A DNA stretch of 18,209 nucleotides from an uncultured Collinsella sp. Its GTDB lineage: Bacteria > Actinomycetota > Coriobacteriia > Coriobacteriales > Coriobacteriaceae. A program made the position numbers and the translations under genes. Where the stretch lies: assembly GCA_934630735.1 (NCBI GenBank), contig CAKTWK010000041.1, positions 1 to 18,209 on the forward strand. Reading direction: 5' to 3'. The notes under the pieces are model-generated. The model was not told the DNA's origin. It did not search any database and saw only the letters and a list, made by a program, of their open reading frames with translations. Below, piece after piece: positions 1-7,290 of this stretch. How positions within the stretch are numbered: the stretch's first letter is position 1; every line of letters begins with the position of its first letter.

Positions 1-1
1 G

Positions 2-1075
2 TTTCTTAAAGACAAGCAGACGCGTCACGACTTTGTTACGTACGCCATGTGCCTTGTGGCGTTCGCCATCGTGTTCTTTATGCAGTCCAACCACATGATT
101 CCGCGCATGATCGCCGGTCAGCTGGTTCCCATCACGGCCTATATCGTCATGGCCATCTCCCTTAACCTCGTCGTCGGCATCGCGGGCGACTTGTCGCTGG
201 GCCACGCGGGCTTTATGAGCGTCGGCGCCTATACGGGCATCGTTACCGCGGTCGCCCTCGAGAGCGCCGTTCCCTCCGATCCGGTGCGCCTTATCATCAG
301 CATCGTGGTCGGCGCCATCGCTGCCGCCATCCTGGGCTTCTTGATCGGCATCCCGGTCCTTCGCCTGAGCGGCGATTACCTGGCTATCGTGACGCTGGCC
401 TTTGGCGAGATCATCAAAGAGATCGTCACTTGCCTTATCGTGGGTGTCGACTCGCGCGGCCTGCACGTGATCTTTAACATCACGGGCAACTCTACGATCG
501 ACGACCTGCACCTGCTCGAGGACGGCACCGCCATCATCAAGGGCGCGCAGGGCGCATCGGGCGTGTCGACCTATTCGACTTTCCTTGCCGGCGCCATCCT
601 GGTCATGGTCGCGCTCGTGATTGTACTCAACCTGGTCCGCAGCCGTACCGGCCGTGCCATTATGGCCGTGCGCGACAACAAGATCGCTGCCGAGTCCGTG
701 GGTATCTCCGTCACCCAGTACCGCATGATCGCCTTCGTGGTTTCCGCCGCTCTCGCCGGTGCTGCCGGAGCCCTCTTCGGCGGTAACTTCTCGCAGCTCT
801 CCGCCACCAAGTTCGACTTCAACACGTCCATCCTCATCCTGGTATTCGTGGTCCTGGGCGGTCTGGGCAATATGCGCGGCTCCGTCATCGCGGCGGCGTT
901 GCTCACGGTGCTTCCCGAGCTGCTCCGTCAGTTCTCGGACTACCGCATGCTCATCTACGCCATCGTGCTGATCCTGGTCATGATCTTTACCAACAACCCG
1001 CAGCTCAAGGCGTTCTTCGCACGCATTAAGGACCGCTTTGCTTCCAAGAAGGAGGTGGCAGCCGATGCCCAGTAA
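2..1075 (+). CDS. livM: Branched-chain amino acid ABC transporter permease LivM (5' partial)
   Basis: Inner-membrane permease subunit of a high-affinity branched-chain amino acid importer. With LivH (expected just upstream, outside the window) it would form the channel powered by LivG and LivF. The frame is open to the left edge of the window: the codons before the first ATG at 47 read FLKDKQTRHDFVTYA, a typical hydrophilic LivM N-terminus, so the true start lies off the window. The protein is a run of hydrophobic helices. It contains the LivM hallmark NLVVGIAGDLSLGHAGFMSVGAY and the cytoplasmic coupling-loop segment RSRTGRAIMAVRDNKIAAESVGI, followed by the late helix segment VFVVLGGLGNMRGSVIAA (all read directly). 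It overlaps the start of livG by 11 bp, which indicates translational coupling in one operon. Confidence 0.93.
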   Translation, partial: FLKDKQTRHDFVTYAMCLVAFAIVFFMQSNHMIPRMIAGQLVPITAYIVMAISLNLVVGIAGDLSLGHAGFMSVGAYTGIVTAVALESAVPSDPVRLIISIVVGAIAAAILGFLIGIPVLRLSGDYLAIVTLAFGEIIKEIVTCLIVGVDSRGLHVIFNITGNSTIDDLHLLEDGTAIIKGAQGASGVSTYSTFLAGAILVMVALVIVLNLVRSRTGRAIMAVRDNKIAAESVGISVTQYRMIAFVVSAALAGAAGALFGGNFSQLSATKFDFNTSILILVFVVLGGLGNMRGSVIAAALLTVLPELLRQFSDYRMLIYAIVLILVMIFTNNPQLKAFFARIKDRFASKKEVAADAQ

Positions 1076-1925
1076 ATTTGAGTTCAACAAGGGCAAGATG
1101 GTCCCGTATCCTTCTGGCGCCATCGTTCCCGACCGCGACCTGGGCCAGCGCCCGGCGCTCGAGTGCATCCACTTGGGCATTGAATTTGGCGGCCTTAAGG
1201 CAGTCGACGACTTTAGCCTGACCATCGGTAAGACCGAGATCGCCGGTCTGATCGGCCCCAACGGTGCCGGTAAGACCACGGTCTTCAACCTGCTCACCAA
1301 GGTGTACCAGCCCACGCACGGTACCATCCTGCTCGACGGTGAGGACACCTCGGGCAAGTCGGTCTATCAGGTCAACCGCATGGGTATTGCCCGTACCTTC
1401 CAGAACATTCGCCTGTTCAACACCATGACGGTGGAGGACAACGTTAAGGTCGGCCTGCACAACCAGGAGCGCTACTCTGGTTTTGAGGGCGTGCTGCGTC
1501 TGCCGACGTACTGGAAGCACGAGAAGGCCGCCCACGAGCGCGCCATGGAGCTGCTGTCCATCTTTGATATGGAGCACCTGGCAAACGAGCAGGCCGGCTC
1601 GCTGCCTTACGGCGCCCAGCGTCGTCTGGAGATCGTCCGCGCGCTTGCCACCAACCCCAAACTGCTGCTGCTCGACGAGCCTGCCGCTGGCATGAACCCG
1701 TCCGAGACCGCGGAGCTCATGGAGAACATCGTCAAGATCCGCGACACCTTTGGCATCGCCATCATGCTTATCGAGCACGACATGTCGCTCGTCATGAACA
1801 TCTGCGAGGGCATCTGCGTGCTCAACTTTGGTAAGGTCATCGCCAAGGGCACGGCCGAGGAGATCCAGAACAACGATGCCGTAATTGAGGCATATCTGGG
1901 CAAGCAGGATAAGGGGGAGAACTAA
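1065..1925 (+). CDS. livG: Branched-chain amino acid ABC transporter ATP-binding protein LivG
   Basis: One of the two ATPases that energise branched-chain amino acid import through LivH-LivM, at the inner face of the membrane. I chose the ATG at 1065 (286 aa) because AAGGAGG sits 10 bp upstream. A TTG 27 bp earlier is open in the same frame but has no ribosome binding site. From this start I see Walker A GPNGAGKTT (64-72), an ABC signature of LivG type LPYGAQRRLEI (from 180) with P in place of the usual S, Walker B LLLLDEP (D204, E205) and the switch histidine in IEHDMSL (H238). The length is a little above the usual LivG size of about 255 because of an N-terminal extension of roughly 25 residues. 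It overlaps livM and abuts livF with no gap. Confidence 0.95.
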   Translation: MPSKFEFNKGKMVPYPSGAIVPDRDLGQRPALECIHLGIEFGGLKAVDDFSLTIGKTEIAGLIGPNGAGKTTVFNLLTKVYQPTHGTILLDGEDTSGKSVYQVNRMGIARTFQNIRLFNTMTVEDNVKVGLHNQERYSGFEGVLRLPTYWKHEKAAHERAMELLSIFDMEHLANEQAGSLPYGAQRRLEIVRALATNPKLLLLDEPAAGMNPSETAELMENIVKIRDTFGIAIMLIEHDMSLVMNICEGICVLNFGKVIAKGTAEEIQNNDAVIEAYLGKQDKGEN

Positions 1926-2639
1926 ATGGCAGAGCCGATGCTTTCCGTCTACAACATCAACGTCTGGTACGGCGCTATCCACGCCATCAAGGACATCTCC
2001 TTTAACGTCAACGAGGGCGAGATCGTGGCCCTGATCGGCGCGAACGGCGCCGGTAAGTCCACGACGCTTAAAACCGTCTCGGGCCTGCTGCGTTCCAAGA
2101 CCGGCTCCATCAAGTTTATGGGCGAGGACATTACCCATACGCCTGCCGATAAACTGGTGGGCAAGGGCCTGGCCCAGGTGCCCGAGGGCCGTCGCGCCTT
2201 TTTGCAGATGACGGTCGAGGAGAACCTGGAGATGGGCGCCTACACGCAGCCCAAGTCCACGGTGGCTCCGGGCCTTGAGCGCGTCTACGAGCAGTTCCCG
2301 CGCCTTAAGGAGCGCCGTCGCCAGGTCGCCGGCACCCTTTCGGGCGGCGAACAGCAGATGCTCGTTATGGGGCGCGCCCTTATGAGCAACCCCAAGCTGC
2401 TCATGCTCGATGAGCCTTCCATGGGTCTGGCGCCGATTCTGATTGAGCAGATCTTCCAGATTGTCGAGGACCTGCACAAGGCCGGTACCACGGTGCTTCT
2501 GGTCGAGCAGAACGCCCAGATGGCGCTTTCAATCGCCACGCGCGGCTACGTGCTCGAGACCGGCAAGATCACCATGACCGGCACCGGCCAAGAGCTCCTG
2601 CACGACGACAACGTCCGCAAGGCTTACCTGGGCGGCTAG
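1926..2639 (+). CDS. livF: Branched-chain amino acid ABC transporter ATP-binding protein LivF
   Basis: Second ATPase of the branched-chain amino acid importer, 237 aa, the normal LivF length. Its ATG follows the livG stop codon directly (TAA then ATG), with GGGGGAG just upstream inside livG, so the two are translated together. Walker A GANGAGKS (from 38), signature LSGGEQQ (138-144), Walker B LLMLDEPSMGL (D162, E163) and LLVEQNAQMAL with its switch region are all intact. The segment PEGRRAF is characteristic of LivF and separates it from LivG. It is the last gene of the operon; a 9-bp perfect hairpin begins 6 bp after the stop. Confidence 0.95.
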   Translation: MAEPMLSVYNINVWYGAIHAIKDISFNVNEGEIVALIGANGAGKSTTLKTVSGLLRSKTGSIKFMGEDITHTPADKLVGKGLAQVPEGRRAFLQMTVEENLEMGAYTQPKSTVAPGLERVYEQFPRLKERRRQVAGTLSGGEQQMLVMGRALMSNPKLLMLDEPSMGLAPILIEQIFQIVEDLHKAGTTVLLVEQNAQMALSIATRGYVLETGKITMTGTGQELLHDDNVRKAYLGG

Positions 2640-2645
2640 GGACTT

Positions 2646-2667
2646 CCGCCGTTCTGCCGAACGGCGG
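2646..2667 (+). terminator. Hairpin after livF, likely transcription end of the liv operon
   Basis: A perfect 9-bp stem, CCGCCGTTC and GAACGGCGG, closes a TGCC loop 6 bp after the livF stop codon. No T-run follows, so this is not a textbook intrinsic terminator. Strong GC hairpins without a U-tract can still end transcription or protect mRNA 3' ends. The position argues for that role; the function is inferred. Confidence 0.5.
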
Positions 2668-2690
2668 ACCGGCCGACGCTGCGCGGGCGC

Positions 2691-2810
2691 CCTGATCGAC
2701 GTGCCGAAGCTCCTCACCCTTGGGGCTATGCCGCGGTACGAGGCCAGGTGGTCATGGTCCGGGAACCTCGCGATGTCGAATGACACCGCGAGGTTCGCCG
2801 CCGTCCTCGG
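2691..2810 (-). pseudogene. Fragment of IS110-family transposase (C-terminal domain)
   Basis: Read on the minus strand from about 2807 down to 2694, one frame gives RTAANLAVSFDIARF then PDHDHLASYRGIAPRVRS then FGTSI. This matches the conserved core of the C-terminal Transposase_20 domain of IS110/IS116/IS902 elements, known for patterns of the form (RTA..L...)DI.RF.(D/S)(H/A)DHLASY.G.AP..R.SGTSI. The N-terminal DEDD catalytic domain is absent, the expected GGNKRLK stretch after the core is missing, and the frame runs out in livF on one side and in unrelated sequence on the other. This is therefore a non-functional remnant. The assignment rests on motif memory, not a search. Confidence 0.6.
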
Positions 2811-2999
2811 CGACCTCGACCCCCGAGTGGGCGATCCCCACGCGCTAACGCCTGCAAACAAGGGGATCGCCAAGACGCCGCCGGGCACCTCCGTCATAGA
2901 CGTGGAAGTGCGGCCGCGCTGAAGCTCTGCGCGGTGTCTGCTCGCTTATGTGCGCATCACGAAGGAAGACCAGATCGGTGAGCGGGATTGGCCCGAAGT

Positions 3000-3148
3000 C
3001 GAGAGATTCCCATCAGCCTCTCGTCGGTCGATGACCGGTTCACCACGCAGGAAGAGCGTGACGGAAGGTCTCGCAAAAAGGCTCCGAGCGCGGCGTGCTC
3101 ATGCCCGTCGTGGTGCGCCCGAAGGGGGGGGACGGCTGCTACGAGCTC
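3000..3148 (+). pseudogene. Frame-broken remnant resembling a ParB-like N-terminal domain
   Basis: Two adjacent frames together resemble the start of a ParB/Spo0J-type domain. From 3000 the first reads REIPISLSSVDDRFTTQEERD. From about 3063 a second frame reads KVSQKGSERGVLMPVVVRPK then GGDGCYEL, ending near 3148. ParB-like domains typically run (V)EIPI..I......R.....E.L..SI.ERGVL.PVVVRP..DG.YEL(I.GERR). The GERR box is absent: similarity stops at YEL, where the sequence changes to the tail of the minus-strand membrane gene. A run of eight G (3124-3131) lies inside. I read this as a leftover from a plasmid- or ICE-type element. It is too short and broken to be functional, and the identity is tentative. 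Confidence 0.42.
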
Positions 3149-3150
3149 GA

Positions 3151-3414
3151 TCATTTGCGAGGAGAAGACGAACCAGTCGTTGCAGATCCAATATGGATCT
3201 CGCCGACCTCGGCAAGCTGCTCGATGAGTGGAAGCCCTGTCGGGTCGTCTATTTCAACACCACCCAGAATGATGGTGTCATCGCGCAGGTCGATCTGCGT
3301 GTTGAGCACAGCGAGGTTAAAGCCGGAGGCCACAAATCCGATAGCAGCCAGGACGAGCCCCGTGGCAACAAGCCCACCCGCTACGGCAAGGTAAATCCTT
3401 TTTACGCTGGACAT
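3151..3414 (-). pseudogene. Short membrane-anchored protein, apparently truncated (third gene of the PadR operon, possibly DUF4097-type)
   Basis: The ATG at 3414 has a good ribosome binding site (AGGAAGGAG) and lies 14 bp after the upstream gene's stop. The 87-residue product starts with a positively charged tip and one membrane segment (IYLAVAGGLVATGLVLAAIGF, about residues 7-27). It continues as a mildly polar stretch, VLNTQIDLRDDTIILGGVEI, and ends in a low-complexity tail (SATTGSSSPRK) that coincides with the junction to the ParB-like remnant. PadR-DUF1700 operons often carry a third gene for a membrane-anchored DUF4097 (putative adhesin, beta-helix) protein of some 200-350 residues. This looks like the N-terminal part of one, cut at about 3187. 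An intact small protein cannot be excluded. Confidence 0.5.
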
Positions 3415-3428
3415 GTTTGCACTCCTTC

Positions 3429-4061
3429 CTATGCCGTGAGCGGCGCCGCTTCGGCGCCCATGCGGCTCTTATTGCCTCGATCTTTCCAGAAGGGCGAAAC
3501 GGCTTTCTTCGCCCAAAGGGCAGAGAGGCGCGCGATCTGCTTGGACGCCGTCCAGGCGCCGGCTCCCGTGAGGAGCGCCACACCGATGGAAGCGAATCCC
3601 ATTCCCATCGAGGCCAAAACGTACGGAACATACCCGATAATGATGCCGTCCACGGCGAACAGGAGCCCTACCAGGCCCGCGCCCCCGAATGCCGCGGCCA
3701 CGATCCACACGCAGAGCGCAAGAACCCAAATACAGATGTAGACTGCAGCGGCAACGGCGACGAACGCGAGCAACAGCGGAATCCATACCGGAGAGCCCAC
3801 GATGGCGAGCGCCCATAGAAGTGCCGTGCTCTTGCGCTTGGTCCTCGCGATCGCGCGCGGCACGGCGGGCAGTTCGTCGAGCGTTGCCTCGGCGACCTCA
3901 CCGGGCGTGCCCATGGCGGCCACAGCCTCGGCCTCCGTCATGCCGTCCTCCATACGGTCGGCGATGGCCTCCGCGTAGAACTCCTGCGTTTCCTTTACCT
4001 GATCTGCCGGCAGGCAGGCCAGAAGCTCGCCCAGCCGGTTCAAGAACTCATCGCGCGTCAT
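3429..4061 (-). CDS. DUF1700 (HAAS-domain) membrane protein
   Basis: Predicted integral membrane protein of 210 aa. Residues 1-65 are the conserved HAAS/DUF1700 helical domain: MTRDEFLNRLGELLACLP, then QEFYAEAIADRMEDGMTEAEAV and a GTPGEVA element. A basic linker (RAIARTKRK, about 69-77) leads into about four closely spaced hydrophobic segments over residues 80-175, then a basic C-terminal tail. The start overlaps the padR stop by 14 bp, with GGAGGGGG just upstream, so the two genes are translationally coupled. HAAS proteins are commonly encoded beside PadR-type regulators and are suspected to act in membrane-stress or signalling circuits; the biochemical role is not known. Context suggests that PadR controls it. 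Confidence 0.85.
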   Translation of the reverse strand: MTRDEFLNRLGELLACLPADQVKETQEFYAEAIADRMEDGMTEAEAVAAMGTPGEVAEATLDELPAVPRAIARTKRKSTALLWALAIVGSPVWIPLLLAFVAVAAAVYICIWVLALCVWIVAAAFGGAGLVGLLFAVDGIIIGYVPYVLASMGMGFASIGVALLTGAGAWTASKQIARLSALWAKKAVSPFWKDRGNKSRMGAEAAPLTA

Positions 4062-4368
4062 GGTGCGCCCCCTCCACGTAACGGTAGATCTCCTGCACGG
4101 ATGGCCATTCGGCGAGGAACTCGGCGATACGCTCGCGCCCGGCGTCCGTGATGCGGTAGTACCTCCGCAGCCGCCCGTTGTGTTCGGCGGAGCGCGCGGT
4201 GATGCAGCCCGCCTTCTCCAGGCGCTTGAGCAACGGATAGAGCGTGGATTCCGTGAGCCCCATACTCGCGGGCACGTCCTTCACGATCTGATAGCCGTAG
4301 GATTCCTCGCCCGAGACGGCCGCGAGCACGCAGGCCTCGAGGAAGCCGCGCTTCATCTGTGCCTCCAT
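4048..4368 (-). CDS. PadR-family transcriptional regulator
   Basis: Small winged-helix repressor, 106 aa from the ATG at 4368, which has AAAGGAGG about 6 bp upstream. A longer frame from 4434 would start inside the promoter and is rejected. Family signatures are present: MKRGFLEACVLAAVSGEESYGYQI (helix 1), LTESTLYPLLKRLEKAGCI (recognition helix and turn) and RLRRYYRITDAGRERI (wing and start of the C-terminal helix). The C-terminus is short, as in the PadR-s1 subgroup that heads PadR-DUF1700 operons. It probably represses its own operon through the dyad at 4405-4423. Its effector cannot be read from the sequence. Confidence 0.9.
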   Translation of the reverse strand: MEAQMKRGFLEACVLAAVSGEESYGYQIVKDVPASMGLTESTLYPLLKRLEKAGCITARSAEHNGRLRRYYRITDAGRERIAEFLAEWPSVQEIYRYVEGAHHDAR

Positions 4369-4404
4369 CCGCACACCTCCTTTCGTAGTATACTGTGTAA
4401 CACC

Positions 4405-4434
4405 TACTATATGACACATAGTATATGATGTCAA
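4405..4434 (-). promoter_or_regulatory. padR promoter with overlapping PadR-type operator
   Basis: On the minus strand TTGACA (4434-4429) and TATAGT (4411-4406) are separated by exactly 17 bp, a near-consensus housekeeping sigma promoter about 40 bp upstream of the padR start. Between them, and covering the -10 box, lies a 19-bp dyad whose minus-strand sequence is TACTATGTGTCATATAGTA (4423-4405). Its arms match except for one pair and the central base. PadR operators are typically AT-rich dyads containing ATGT and ACAT half-sites, so this is most simply the autoregulatory operator. The binding protein is inferred. Confidence 0.78.
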
Positions 4435-4464
4435 CAGTTGTCGTATAGGGAGTCCGGTCTGTCT

Positions 4465-4572
4465 GTCCCCTGCGGGTACTCATTGGGGACGTACTTAAAT
4501 GAGTATCCATCGCTCAAGGTGGCACCTGGGGACGTTCCTTATGTGCCGGCACTTTGGGACACTCCTTGTCAA
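4465..4572. repeat. Repeat-like non-coding stretch with GGGGAC motifs and small palindromes
   Basis: This segment lies between the divergent padR and cutC genes and reads as structured intergenic DNA, not coding. TGGGGACGT occurs at 4484-4492 and 4527-4535, and a weaker TTGGGAC at 4554-4560. GTCCCC (4465-4470) can pair with GGGGAC (4485-4490). TACTCATT (4477-4484) pairs with AATGAGTA (4498-4505). GTGCCGGCAC (4543-4552) is a perfect palindrome. The pattern recalls REP-like intergenic repeats, but copies elsewhere in the genome would be needed to prove that. Open frames over it look accidental. Confidence 0.4.
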
Positions 4573-4652
4573 GGTTTTGTTCCATCGTGCGGGTTGCTAT
4601 TTAACGTGCGACAATGCCGTGTGGAAATCGAAATGTCTCCTGGGGGCTATCT

Positions 4653-5330
4653 ATGCTATACGAATTTTGCGCCGAGAACTTTGAGCGGGTACCGGTGGCC
4701 ATCGAGGCCGGTGCGGGGCGCATTGAGCTGTGCGACAACCTTGCCGTCGGTGGCACCACGCCTTCCGCCGGCGTTATTAGCGCTACAGTCAGCTACGCTC
4801 ACGAGCATGACGCGCGAGCGATGTGCATGATTCGTCCGCGTGGTGGCGACTTTCATTACAACCAGGACGAGCTGCGCATGATGGAGATGGACTTGGGCCT
4901 TGCTGTGAGCGCCGGCGTTGACGGCCTGGTCTTTGGCTGCTGCAAGCCCTGTGCCGGCGGCTGGGCGCTCGACGAGCTCACCCTCGGCGCTCTCGTTATG
5001 GCTGCGGGCTGCGCGACCGAGGAATGCAAGCGCGAGCCCCTTGACATCACCTTCCACATGGCATTTGACCAGCTCTCGCCCGAGGCTCAGCTCGATGCGA
5101 TTGATACACTTGCCGACTGCGGCGTTACACGCATCCTCACGCATGGCGGCGCGGCCGGTACGTCGATTGGGGATAATTTCGATCACCTGGCTCGTTTAAT
5201 CGAGTATGCGGGCGATCGTCTGACCATTCTTCCCGGCGGCGGCATCACTACGGCAAATCGCGACGCGGTCGCGGCGGCGCTAGGCGTCTCCGAGCTCCAT
5301 GGCACCAAGATTGTGCCGCTGGAGGTATAA
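4653..5330 (+). CDS. cutC: CutC family protein
   Basis: CutC-type TIM-barrel protein, 225 aa from the ATG at 4653, where family similarity begins (MLYEFCAENFE) and a TGGGGGC box lies 7 bp upstream. A further 13 codons are open upstream from 4614 but do not look like CutC. Conserved segments: AGAGRIELCDNLAVGGTTPS, MIRPRGGDFHY, GVDGLVFG, DITFHMAFD, RILTHGG, ILPGGGI and the C-terminal ELHGT. The family was named for copper tolerance in E. coli and is described as cytoplasmic copper homeostasis. Its direct biochemical role is disputed, so copper binding here is only an annotation by family. It is followed after 3 bp by the GalT-like gene. Confidence 0.93.
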   Translation: MLYEFCAENFERVPVAIEAGAGRIELCDNLAVGGTTPSAGVISATVSYAHEHDARAMCMIRPRGGDFHYNQDELRMMEMDLGLAVSAGVDGLVFGCCKPCAGGWALDELTLGALVMAAGCATEECKREPLDITFHMAFDQLSPEAQLDAIDTLADCGVTRILTHGGAAGTSIGDNFDHLARLIEYAGDRLTILPGGGITTANRDAVAAALGVSELHGTKIVPLEV

Positions 5331-5333
5331 CCC

Positions 5334-6131
5334 GTGGCGCTGGTATTCGACGTTCAGCAGGCGAGCGGCAAGCCCGACGATAATCGTCGCCCTGGCACCG
5401 CGTGCCCCTTTTGCGACACGGAGGGGCTCGCCAACATCATCGAGCGCGATGGTGACTGCATCTGGCTCGAGAATAAGTTCAAGACCTTGCGGGCCACCCG
5501 TCAGACCGTATTGATCGAGTCGGCCAATCACGACGCCGACCTGGTGACCTATGAACCGGATGAGCTGCATCATGTGATGCGGTTTGCCCTGGGCTGTTGG
5601 CAGCAGATGATCGATTCCCAGCAGTACCGCAGTGTGCTCATGTACAAGAACAAAGGCCCGCTTTCGGGCGGCAGCCTCGTCCATCCGCACATGCAGATTG
5701 TGGGCTTGGAACAGGAGGACGGCTATGCGGCGCTGACCTCAGCCAACTTTGAAGGCATCAATGTCTGGCAGCAGGGGAGAATCTCGGTCAACATCTCAAC
5801 CGAGCCGATTATGGGGTTCTTTGAGGTCAACGTCTCGGCTCCACAGGGGATCGCCGCCAGCGACGACGCCCGCGACCAAGCCGAGGCGGACCTGTTTGCC
5901 GATGCGATTCAGGTGGCCCTGCGCTATATCCTGCACGAACACCACGGCGGTCGTGCGGAGTCGTACAACTTGTTCTTCTACCACATGGACGGCCGGACCA
6001 TTGCCAAGGCGCTGCCACGTTGGGTGGTGTCGCCCTACTTTGTGGGCTATCGTCTGGCCCAGGTCAATGCTGAGACCACGCTCGATACCGATGCTGAGCG
6101 CCTACGCGCGCATCTGGAAACGCTCGTATAG
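5334..6131 (+). CDS. GalT-like DUF4931 protein (HIT-superfamily nucleotidyltransferase fold)
   Basis: Protein of 265 aa with a GTG start 3 bp after the cutC stop; its ribosome binding site (GGAGG) lies in the last cutC codons, so expression is coupled. It has a CPFC pair (C24, C27), possibly metal binding as in galactose-1-phosphate uridylyltransferases. It also has HPHMQIVG (H117, H119, Q121), the H-x-H-x-Q signature of GalT and HIT nucleotidyl-transfer enzymes in which the second His carries the nucleotidyl group. Other conserved blocks are YKNKGPLSGGSL before the motif and ESYNLFFYH and RWVVSPYFVGYRL near the C-terminus. I recognise the overall shape as DUF4931. The substrate is unknown; there is no galactokinase or epimerase nearby, so a Leloir role is not supported by context. 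Confidence 0.82.
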   Translation: MALVFDVQQASGKPDDNRRPGTACPFCDTEGLANIIERDGDCIWLENKFKTLRATRQTVLIESANHDADLVTYEPDELHHVMRFALGCWQQMIDSQQYRSVLMYKNKGPLSGGSLVHPHMQIVGLEQEDGYAALTSANFEGINVWQQGRISVNISTEPIMGFFEVNVSAPQGIAASDDARDQAEADLFADAIQVALRYILHEHHGGRAESYNLFFYHMDGRTIAKALPRWVVSPYFVGYRLAQVNAETTLDTDAERLRAHLETLV

Positions 6132-6161
6132 CAAGGCTAACGCCCGCGCAATGCGGACAGT

Positions 6162-7160
6162 CTAGCGTGCCATCGCGTCGCGCCCGGCCTTGACCCGCTT
6201 GCGCTGTTTGGCGCGCTCTTCGCCGGTTAGGCGCTCAAAGAGATGCCCGATAATCGAGGCCAGCACCTGCTGAAACAGCGTGCCGCACATGACGGGGAAC
6301 ACGACCTCGCCGGGAAAATACTGTGTGGCGATGACGGCGCCCGAAGAGATATTGCGCATGCCGCAGGTAAAGCACATGGTGGTCGTCTCGCTATACGGCA
6401 GATGCAGCGCGCGGGCGACCAGAAAACCGACGACAAAGCCGCTGATGGCGAACACCAAAATAAAGAGGGCGACTTCCAAGCGCTCAACATTCATGTGCAG
6501 CACGTACTCGCTCATGGCGGTGGAATTGGACGCGATGACACCCATCATCATGAACTTGCAGGCGGGCGAAAGCGCGGGGGAGAGTTCCTCGTGTCCCCAT
6601 CCGCGCGTGAGCTCGTTGATCACGATGCCGAGCACGGCGGGGATGGCGATCATAAAGGCCATGTTCTGCATCATGCTCGGCACGTCGATCGAGACGGTGG
6701 CGCCCAGCAGGAGCTTGAGCGTAAGAGGAATCGTCACAGGTGAGATGACCGAGGACGTCAGGATGATGGTGAGCGCGAGTGGGCCGTTGCCGTCGAACAT
6801 GCTAATCCACATAAAGGCGGTGACGGCCACGGGCACACTGTATTCGAGCACGATGCCGCAGACAAGGTTGGGATTGGAGCCAAAGAAGAGTGACCCCATG
6901 GCATACGCCGCGATGGGGATGAGCACGGTCGAGACAAATAACGCCAAAATCAAATGTAGCGGACGGTGGAACACCTCGGCTACCTGGTGAAAGGTGTTGC
7001 TGAGCGCACCCTGAAACGTCATAAAGGCAAACAGGGCGGGAACGATGGGCTTGAGCACGCCGATCTGCTGGGGAAAGAGTACGCCGAGCGTCACGCAAAT
7101 CGGAACGATGACCTGCATGTGCCCCGCGAGAAACTTGCCCAGTCCAACCCATTGCTTCAT
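6162..7160 (-). CDS. Bile acid:sodium symporter (BASS) family transporter
   Basis: Integral membrane protein of 332 aa, about nine to ten hydrophobic segments along the whole length, with a basic cytoplasmic tail (ERAKQRKRVKAGRD). Family features are ALFAFMTFQGALS in an early helix, VLEYSVPVAVTAFMWISMFDGNGPLALT, SSVISPVTIPL and the diagnostic CFTCGMRNISSG, equivalent to the GMRN crossover motif of SBF-like transporters. BASS members take up bile acids, pantoate, pyruvate or other organic anions with sodium; the substrate cannot be deduced here. The ATG at 7160 has GGGAG about 15 bp upstream, rather far. It converges on the GalT-like gene with a 30-bp gap and diverges from recJ. Confidence 0.85.
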   Translation of the reverse strand: MKQWVGLGKFLAGHMQVIVPICVTLGVLFPQQIGVLKPIVPALFAFMTFQGALSNTFHQVAEVFHRPLHLILALFVSTVLIPIAAYAMGSLFFGSNPNLVCGIVLEYSVPVAVTAFMWISMFDGNGPLALTIILTSSVISPVTIPLTLKLLLGATVSIDVPSMMQNMAFMIAIPAVLGIVINELTRGWGHEELSPALSPACKFMMMGVIASNSTAMSEYVLHMNVERLEVALFILVFAISGFVVGFLVARALHLPYSETTTMCFTCGMRNISSGAVIATQYFPGEVVFPVMCGTLFQQVLASIIGHLFERLTGEERAKQRKRVKAGRDAMAR

Positions 7161-7290
7161 ATGCTCTTGTGACTCCCTTTGCTCGTGAATCCGTTTTGAA
7201 TGGATATGCTAGACGCTCGCGTGCGTCCGTGCGTCAGAAACGCTCGATTATTTCGAGGCTATTACCGGCATCGTTTACCGAAACCGCGGC

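Noticed and set aside
1026..2477. Long minus-strand open frame (483 codons) opposite livG and livF
   Set aside because: It lies wholly opposite two well-conserved ABC ATPase genes; such antisense frames arise from GC-rich codon bias, and the product shows no family motif.
2950..3741. Plus-strand frame of 263 codons over the scar and the PadR operon
   Set aside because: Its second half is antisense to the DUF1700 and membrane-anchor genes, which have good starts and family features. Its first half is arginine-rich noise next to the ParB-like remnant.
4438..4830. Plus-strand frame of 130 codons upstream of and overlapping cutC
   Set aside because: Runs through the repeat-like spacer and out of frame into cutC; no ribosome binding site or family resemblance.
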